A DNA stretch of 64,000 bases from Termitomyces sp. T153 (Eukaryota; Basidiomycota; Agaricomycetes; Agaricales; Lyophyllaceae): contig JACKQL020000035.1 of the NCBI GenBank assembly GCA_018296165.2, forward strand, positions 372,001-436,000, written 5' to 3'. Below, one piece after another: positions 56,346-64,000 of this stretch. The notes under the pieces were generated by a model, which saw only the letters and a program-made list of their open reading frames with translations, was not told the DNA's origin and did no database searches. The position numbers and the translations under genes are program-made. The stretch's first letter is position 1, and the number at the start of each line of letters is the position of its first letter.

Positions 56346-59300
56346 CGTGTACTCTTGTTCTTTTCTCAAACACCTACGAAGTCTCTTACGATGGAATTAA
56401 TGACTTTATGCACATGTCCGTTTTTTTACAGATTGAAATCTCATTCCTTGTTCGTTTCTCCAGGTTCGATGTCCCCCAAGTGTCTTCGCCACACTTTAAC
56501 GGCAGCGTGTTTGCAGCCCACCCTTATCATGCATTGCATCAGCATGTATGCCTGGATGAAAGGGAGCGACAGCGTCAACGCCTTGTTAAGCTGTTCTTGA
56601 TTATAAGATTTTTGTTGTTTGCACTACACAGTTCATTCAAACAGCCTATCTCAGCCGGAATTCTTCAAGATTGTCAGAGATGGATGGGGTGCTGCGGTCA
56701 GAGAAGAGCGCCAAACGACCGTTGTACCAGAACGTATCAAGGATCTAGTGAGGATGGCTCAGGAACGATCTGATCATATTAACAAATAAGATTATGAGGT
56801 CGTGAAAGTACTGAGTATGTATTCAAGGTCTTGATATACTTTGTACACCAGCTCTGTTTCTTGAGAGGGATGATATTTACTCGTACCTCCAACTTTTTCT
56901 GATTTGTACATTCTGTATTATTTCACTATATCAAGTCCTAGGCATTGGAATTTCTCCATATTGAGCCTCTTGTCGAAAAGAGTTCAGGACATGATCTCTG
57001 CAGTGGCATTGTGGAACAAGGATTTTTAGTAACTTAGCAATAAGGAGAATGGTCCGACAGTCACTAACCATGACTTTGAGTCGATCTGAACTGTCTAGCA
57101 ATTGTGCCCACCAGCAATGCCAACTGACTTTCGTTCAAAGTGGTGACGTCCTTCCGTTGGTCACACAACGCTAGTGGATCATGATATAAGGTAAAACATG
57201 CGCAAAACCATCGTCGCCACACGAAAGAAGTCATCTAGACCGGATGAGGTCCTCCGGTGGATCCTTGGGGTAACTGGACGCGACACTGAGGGCTCCAGAA
57301 AGTGATGGATATAACGTGAGAAATCTATGTATATATCACGCTCTCATGTCGACCGAAAGCGCCACCTGAAAGAACAGGGATTGCCACAACAATGAGATGT
57401 CTGACCGTAAGCGCATCTACTGTAGATATTATTCTCAGGAAGCTTGGCGCATCTAGTTCGGACACTAGTTACCATTGATCTAGGACACCCCTGGAAATCG
57501 CAGTTGATTTGAGGATCTGGACAAGAACGGAAGGCAACATTAGGTAGTACCCAACTGCAAAGACCATCCATACATTGGTGACAAGTGGCAATAGGAGTGA
57601 CACATCATGCAGGCTACAATGCTAGAGGTAAAACTCTAATGCTCGTATTGCAGTTGAATTTGAAACCTGAACATGACCAAACTAATGCTTGTTTACATCA
57701 CGGCAGTCTCGCACTCTGAAACATCAACGCGAAAACCATCCGCGACCCACAATGAATCATGCTCAAGTCCTCATACAGATGCCCCAGAGGAGTGAGCCTG
57801 CTAAGATAGCTTGATTTGACTGCAATGAAAACGGTGACCGACTAAGACTGAAATAGAAATCTCACCTTATAGGCTCAGATATATCAACTCTTTGGTCACA
57901 ATATTCCTTAGTAGTAATATTATGTCAATACTCTTTCCTTCGATGTATCTGGAAACAAATTGCTGCTTCGCAGTTACGCAGAAGGATTGCATTTCCTAAA
58001 TGCTTTTACGAAGGGAAAAACATTAGCTATTTATACCGTTTTCAAAAAAAAAGATTGTCAAAAAAAATGAGGATTTTGAAAAATCTTTCTGGGTATCCGT
58101 AAATCTATCTCATGGACGGTAAGATATAGAGAGTAAAAGCTCGAATCGTCTCAAATTGAGTTGACTTTCGTGAGCGGAGTTCAGTTGGGAGCGATTCATC
58201 CGAATCTTCCCACTCTTCCAGATTTGAAACAACCCACCACTTTGCCGACTTTTCAAGCCTTCGTCGTTCCTTTGATACCTCCGAATCTACGTCGGGGTCT
58301 CTATCGTTGAACCTGACTACCTTTGATAAATCTGGTTTCTATTCACCGATGGATCGCCTTGCGGAAAGCCATTTTCTAGATCGTAGAATTGACACTGTCC
58401 TCTAGGATCTTCAGGATCCATGCCATAGGGTATCCAGTTGAGGTCATATGCCAGGCCGTGGCATGGTTGGTAGGCAGCTGCAACCATGTCTTTCCTCCTC
58501 TCATTTGCGACTCTTGGTGACGCATATCATAAGATGTAACAACTTCACAATTACCACCATATCAAGGGGAGTCATCGAATATTGTTAGTGATCTGGACAA
58601 TTTCAATTTTTGCTACCAAGCAAGCGGGTCGCTGTGCATTGACCTGAATATACTTATTGTCGACAATTTGATTCCATTTCGCAAGTCTCAAAGTCTCAAA
58701 GTCGAGGTTGAGAGGATGCTGGGAACACATCTAGGATGTAGCAGAAAGCAACAATTGAGATACGATACGAGACGCAATAATGATTAGCAGAAAGCTCGAG
58801 GTTTGACGTATGGCGCTTTTCATATCCTCGAGCGAGATATTCTCACTTACTGGACAGAAGTTTGCGAATTCGCAAGTGCAGATGGTTCAAGCAGGTCTCG
58901 TTCAGATTATGGTGTGACCTTGCATTGACTATGCGGGATAGGTGTGGTGTCCGAGACCCAGACAGGCATGCGTTTACACGACGAAATCTTTCTCTGTAAG
59001 GACCCGGTTTCCTCTGGTCTCCATAGGTTTTTGCGTTGCTGCCTTGGGCATTGATTTCCCCGCACTGGTTGGGTTGGATTGGTGCTTGCAAGACTTGCCA
59101 TCATGACTAGGTAGAGGCCCATCTGAAAAATTTGTGTGGCTGCCTTATGACTGAAGCTCACTGCATAGCTGCATAGGTGCGGTTGGAGACTGTCGGGGTC
59201 CGCCGCGGTCACGTGGGCGCGCCATGTCCAAATATAGTAATCCCGTCTTGTTTCGGAATGGGCTCAAAAGAGGTGACAGCGAAGAGAAGATACTTGCCCG

Positions 59301-61245
59301 TCAAAGGCTACATAGAGCTCAAAAATCTTATGGAATGAGATGATCAATTGAAACAGTCTATTTGAAGGACCTGCAAGTTCGATATGACAACCAGTTTTCC
59401 AAACAGACGACATTGGTTACAGGTTCGTGATGAGTGCGGACTATCGGAGAATTCTGAAAGATAATGAATTCAAACAGGCCCAAGAACCGCGCAGAACCGG
59501 AGAAATAAAATACGACCCAACATCTCAAGCTTTGTGAGGATTCAATATTCAGAGGTAATCAAAAGTAATCGTTTAAGTGGAATTCGAATGGAAGGCGGCC
59601 GACATTGGGACCAGGGAATAGAACCTTGAAATTTCATTTGGCAGTCGTCAATTTTGGCTAGCAAAAGCAAAATGACATGATCTTGAGGATGGGGTTTCAT
59701 TGCATGGCGAGAGGTGGAATAAGGCACGAAGTTCTCGTTAAATGGGTGACAAGTTCTATTTGGAGTGAAGTCCAACGGTAGAGAGCAGGCTGTTTGTGCA
59801 AATTGGTACCTGTCTTTTTTCTGGGAGCACGGTAAGCGTGACAAAGTGGATCCTGCATCCTCCGACTTCTTCATACCTACCAAGTCGCTTGAAGAATCCT
59901 TTTCCTCTTTTTACAGGCCTCCACATTCTTCCAATTTCTCCTCACCTTCCGGGGCAAAGTCTGCCATCGAAGATCGCGTTGGCAGACTTTCTAACTATCG
60001 TACCCGGAACACTTTGCGTAATCACCCCTACTTGCGCCGTCATCTTCCCAGGCTTCAGAACGATCCATCCAACATGGCCGTTCAAAGTGTTCGTAGTGTG
60101 ATTGTCCTTTTCTGTCTCTATATTCTGACCTGGCTTTGTAGTTTGCCCGCGACGAACTTTGTCGTCGTCGTCTTGTTGTAAATCCATCCTAATCTTGAAG
60201 GACCTTTTTCATTGAATGTATTTTAGGCCTCGTCTCTTCCCATCTCGGCCCATCATGTTACTCTTGTATCCATGGTCCTTCCATCGCTGGCCCATCCATC
60301 GCCGCTTCAGCAAATGAGACAAGTTACGAGAGAATCCCAACATCACCGTCTCGTTCGCCTGTTTGAGATAGTGAGCATTTTATCAATCAATGCTCCTGTG
60401 GCCTCTGACGCGATTTATCTTTACCTAGCCCGAGTTCTTTCGAGTTGTAAGAGAGGGATGGGGTGTGGCAGTCAGAGCAGAGAAATCTACGCCCACATCA
60501 GCGTGGAATGAGGAGCAAAATAACACGCCTGGGCCCTCGAACAATGGGTCCGCTGCTGACCGCAAGTTGGGGTTGTGATACATATCTTCTGTTCTACTCG
60601 ATTCATCTTTCTGTTTTCTTCATATCACTTGTCCTCCATGCTACCTTTACATCCATAACAGTTTCTCGCTGCTGTATAAAACTGTATTTTTTCCATGTGA
60701 ATACGTGTACTATATTTCTCCTGAACCAAGAGTTTCTCAACAAAATGATCCTCTGAAATTCTCAGTCATTAGAGAATGGAATATTTTTTACTCGTGAATT
60801 TCGAATGAATTGAAGCTGACATCGCCCTTGCGCCAGCTTCCTCTCACTAAAATATCTGCCTGCAAGGTTATACGTTAGCTCGAGAACAACGGGTGATCAT
60901 GCTGATCTGTTTGTGACTGCGCAAAAATGGCCGACACAAAGGATGCCACAAACACAGCGTTTAACAGCGTCACTTGGCTTGTATCAGTTTCTAAAAGGGA
61001 ATGGAAGATGCATACAACATTTGAAAACCCAGCTAGACTCGAGTTTCTAAGGCCTGACTTGGAGGCCTTGAGCTCTTATCACTTGGACATAGTGCACACA
61101 TTTGCACTGGAGGGATAGTAGGATTACAGCGAGACTTGGAGACTGAAGCCGTAGAGAACAACCGATTTCAGAAAACAACAAACTCGATCAATAGGATACA
61201 ACGAGTTCTCCAAGTAGGACTACTTACAGCCTAACAATCAACATC

Positions 61246-61280
<35 letters not shown>

Positions 61281-61557
61281 CCACGCCACCCCTTCCCGCA
61301 CGAAAAGCTCTTTAAAAAGGCACTACTTCTAACCTTTTATGACCCCATATCACTCAAATTCTCTCCTTTGCTGACTCTCCTCATATCCACCTTCCCCACT
61401 GTCAAAGTTACTCTAAATTCTATTTTGACTTGTCTATTTTAAACCAATACATTTTGATACCTCCTTTCAATCATTCTTGATCTCGTCGCTTAGCTTAACC
61501 CTGCTTGATTCCCTTTTTGTCTTTTTCCCCTGACTTACCAATAGAATGGCACCAGGG
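56346..61557 (-). repeat. Right arm of large inverted repeat (~5.2 kb)
   Basis: Reverse complement of 9,306-14,495. The frame 59,542-59,883 (113 codons) has exactly the same predicted protein as 10,947-11,288. The 138-codon frame 59,765-60,181 differs from the left copy at only a few residues. Toward the inner end (56,350-57,350) differences and small indels rise to roughly one in ten. Outer end at about 61,557, where CpG-poor repeat sequence begins. Confidence 0.9.
61240..61281. repeat. CAA microsatellite in right arm
   Basis: Uninterrupted CAA repeats just inside the outer end of the right arm. The left arm has CGACAA-type hexamers at the equivalent position. Confidence 0.9.
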
Positions 61558-62334
61558 TTATCCTGAGCAGAGGCAGAGGCTGGAAGGTGGCAAGAGGAGT
61601 GGTTGGTGAGCAAGGCAGCCTTGGGGCACACTGGAGTGTTGTGTGAGTGTTTCCTCTTTGGCTCTGGACCTTGTTAACAGGGTTGGGCTAGGCTAAATCT
61701 GGGAGCACTGGGTCCTTCTGGACAGTGGACAGGGCATCTACCACATTTGCATTGATTCAGGATGGGTTGGTGCAGATGCCCAGAGATCATCCACTGGAGT
61801 TGGGGCAGGGAGTGGTGAGGATGGGGCAGCTACTAGCAGGGCATCAGCCATGCAATGTGGTGGCCCCAGAGTTGTGGTGGGAGGTGGCAGTGGATGCAGG
61901 GAAAGTGTTGCCTGGGCTTGCAGAGGTCCTGGCCGTGGTCAGGGTGCAGATGGAGGTGGACTTAGAAGTTGGGGCAGTGGAGGGGGGAGTTCCACAGGGG
62001 GAGAGGGAGTGAGGGGCCCAGACATCTCTTTTCTTGCCTGTTGTGGACCCTTAGCACATTTGTAGTGTAGTATATTATTGTACTCACAGCTTGTGCCATG
62101 ACTTTCTTTGGACTTTCCATTTGGCTGGTATGAGGAAGAGAAATGATTTCTTAGAATATGTGAGAGAAAAAGGAGTAAGACACATAGGGAGTCCTGGTAG
62201 GAGTTGAATCCCTAATAAATCCAGAGGTGGGGATTATGCCCACTAATGCCATCTGTGTCAACTAGTCCTAGGGGTCCTGGGGCTTGGTGGAGCATCATCA
62301 ATGGAAGTCCCAGAGTTTGGCAGGGCATGACATG
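61558..62334 (+). pseudogene. Antisense Gypsy-1-linked gene, copy c (3' part)
   Basis: Begins at the outer end of the right inverted-repeat arm. It matches copy a from GGAAGAGTTGTTAGTAAGCA-like sequence onward. A 38-bp intron (61,643-61,680, GTGAGT...AACAG) sits at the position of the copy a intron. The following exon keeps RASTTFALIQDGLVQMPRDH, ELGQGVVRMGQLLAGHQPCN, then VVAPELWWEVAVDAGKVLPG, and stops at about 62,010-62,012. From 62,012 to 62,334 is the shared 3' flank. To its right lies Gypsy-1 pol on the opposite strand, again placing this gene antisense downstream of pol. The Cys-rich exon is missing. Confidence 0.6.
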
Positions 62335-63254
62335 CAAATGCTTAGGAGGGATTACCACTCAATGGTTGAACACATTCTACTCAGCTTTGAACAACTTCTT
62401 TGGGTACATGTTGGGCCTCCAGGTGAGGGCATTGGGTTTTGTGCTAAGTCAACTGGGGTGGTAGTGGATGGTGAAGTTGTATTTGGAGATTTCAGACCAG
62501 CAAGCTTGTTGGCAGCTGAGCTGCTTGGTGGTGGTGAAGTATTGTAGATTGTTGTGGTTAAAGTAGACTTGGATGCAATGTGGGGCTCCTTTAAGGTAGG
62601 CTTTCCACTGCCAGAAGGCTTCAACAATAGCAAGGAGTTCTTTGTTGTAGATGTCATAGTTGAGCTCTGTGGAGATCATTGAGCAGGTGTAGAAGGTGAT
62701 GGGGCAGAGATCCTTTTCACCAGAGTCCATTTGGGAGAGGATGCCAGCAATGGCATAGTTGGAGGCATTGCATTTGAGTACTATTGGCAGGGAGAGGTTA
62801 AAATGGCAGAGGATCAGGGCAGAGTTGAAGGCCTTTTTGAAGAGAGTGAAAATGCTTTGGCACTTGCTATCCCAGTTCCAGGGAGTGCCCTTCTGAGTGA
62901 GTCAATTGAGGGGTTTGGCAATCTCAGAGTAGTTGTTAATAAACCAGTGATAAAAGTTAGCAAATTCCAGGAAAGACTGTACCTTCTTGATGTTTGGGAG
63001 CAGAGTCCAGTTGAGAATGGCCTCAACCTTGGCTGAGTCCATGCATATGCCATCTGGACTCTGAGGTAATCAACCTTTATGATGTAGAAGGAGCACTTTT
63101 CAGGTTTGGCATAAAGGTGGTACTCCTGGAGTTGTTCTAGGATGCAGCAGACATGCTTCAGATGTTCCTCCAGCAAGTTTGAGTAGATCAGGATGTTGTC
63201 CAGGTACATGATAACAAAGATATTGTCCATGTTGTGGAAGATGTTGTTCATAAA
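62335..63254 (-). pseudogene. Gypsy-1 copy D: RT to RNase H fragment
   Basis: Minus strand, starting inside RT at MNNIFHNMDNIFVIMYLDNI (catalytic box YLDN, second Asp lost). It continues through RNase H (STELNYDIYNKELLAIVEAF, HNNLQYFTTTKQLS) to the tether near 62,335. Integrase is deleted. The RT is cut at 63,254 by an LTR. Confidence 0.85.
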
Positions 63255-64000
63255 TGTCAGGTTCCACTGACCACAGGGGCTCAGCTACACTGGGCAAATC
63301 CTTACTAGGTGGATGTGATTCCCTGCACTGATAACTCTGTGTTCAGCAAGGGTCTAGGCATGGGGGACTTGTGAGGGTAAGTGATGAGGAGTGATCCAAA
63401 CAAGTCTGGGGAGGTCCAGAGAGGTCTAAGATGAGTTGTGGAGAAAGGGTTGGACTTGATGGGGTGCCAGGTACAAGTCCAGAGGTGCATATTGAAGGTG
63501 TGGAGTAAGCGGAGGCTAGGCAAGTGATGGGAGCAGAGCTGGAGCTTGATGGGGGATCAATGGAAGTTGATAGGTTCTAGAACTGAGCTTGTAGCAAGGT
63601 CCAGAGATGGTTTAAAGAATGTAGGAGTTTGTAATTGTATGCATGGAGGTTGTAAAGGCATTAAGGTTGAAAGGACTTGAGCATGATAATGGAGCCAGAG
63701 TTGAACAAGATGAGATGAGTTCAAAAATAGATTCAAGCAGAGATACAAAATGATAATGAGAACAATAATGGAAATGGAGACAAGACAAGACTGGGAGACT
63801 GAAAGAAAGGAAAACATAACACAGAACACAAAACACAAGACAGAAACATTCAGAAACACATCAGGTAAGGCAATATCAAGACTAGAGTACAAGGTGCTAC
63901 TCTACAACTTATATACTGACTACTGGAGAGCTCCAGGGGAGAGTGGGTGTGGCAGTGGGGCTCAATGGAGCTGCACAGAGTTGCCAAGTGTCAGTTGTGA
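63255..64000 (-). repeat. Gypsy-1 LTR D (partial, runs off the window)
   Basis: Minus-oriented LTR whose terminal ...CTGACA sits at 63,255. It contains the predicted start AGTCTTGATATTG at about 63,871-63,883 and the TATA region near 63,910. No primer-binding site is found to its left, only RT sequence. It should therefore be a 3' or solo LTR inserted in the RT of copy D. Confidence 0.8.

Noticed and set aside
9306..61557. Inverted repeats as terminal repeats of one giant DNA transposon
   Set aside because: No transposase or tyrosine recombinase frame is visible in the loop and no target duplication was found at the outer edges. I keep it only as a possibility in the findings.

Overview
The window looks like transposon-rich chromosomal DNA of an agaricomycete (mushroom-type basidiomycete). 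Evidence: very short introns (38-82 bp) with GTRNGT donors and CTRAY-like branch sites, degenerate Ty3/gypsy elements with chromodomain, a rolling-circle Helitron with a HUH Rep and a PIF1-type helicase, and a fungal aminoglycoside-phosphotransferase-like gene. Species not determined. There are no bacterial features.

Layout. 1-9,305: CpG-poor retrotransposon graveyard. It holds a decayed chromodomain gypsy (Gypsy-1, + strand) interrupted by a 275-bp solo LTR, then ~1.05-1.1-kb Gypsy-1 LTRs and two copies of a spliced Cys-rich gene lying antisense beside the LTR. 9,306-14,495: left arm of a large inverted repeat. 14,651-16,452: two convergent intron-containing host genes (an unrecognised 185-aa protein and an APH-like phosphotransferase). 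16,498-29,311: head-to-tail array of four Helitrons (non-autonomous, deletion derivative, once-autonomous 6.8-kb copy, truncated non-autonomous), each complete 3' end marked by a ~59-bp minisatellite and a 38-nt palindrome. 29,312-43,520: nested, mostly minus-strand gypsy elements of two families. 43,521-48,950: a decayed ~3.3-kb ORF of unknown family and anonymous CpG-poor DNA. 48,950-56,345: normal-CpG DNA with one clear five-exon gene and a 124-bp tandem duplication. 56,346-61,557: right arm of the inverted repeat. 61,558-64,000: CpG-poor repeats again.

Most notable: (1) a 5.2-kb inverted repeat whose arms enclose 41.8 kb and whose divergence is uneven, with a ~0.7-kb block that I could not tell apart by eye; (2) an antisense, intron-containing Cys-rich gene carried between pol and the 3' LTR of Gypsy-1, with introns at matching places in separate copies; (3) a 13-nt primer-binding site directly after the Gypsy-1 5' LTR that is the exact complement of the predicted first 13 nt of the transcript, i.e. 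self-priming; (4) perfect head-to-tail Helitron junctions next to a host kinase gene start; (5) abrupt CpG depletion confined to the retrotransposon tracts, with stop codons and lost catalytic residues matching methyl-C deamination. Every transposon protein here is broken; the only plausibly intact genes are the three host-like spliced genes.
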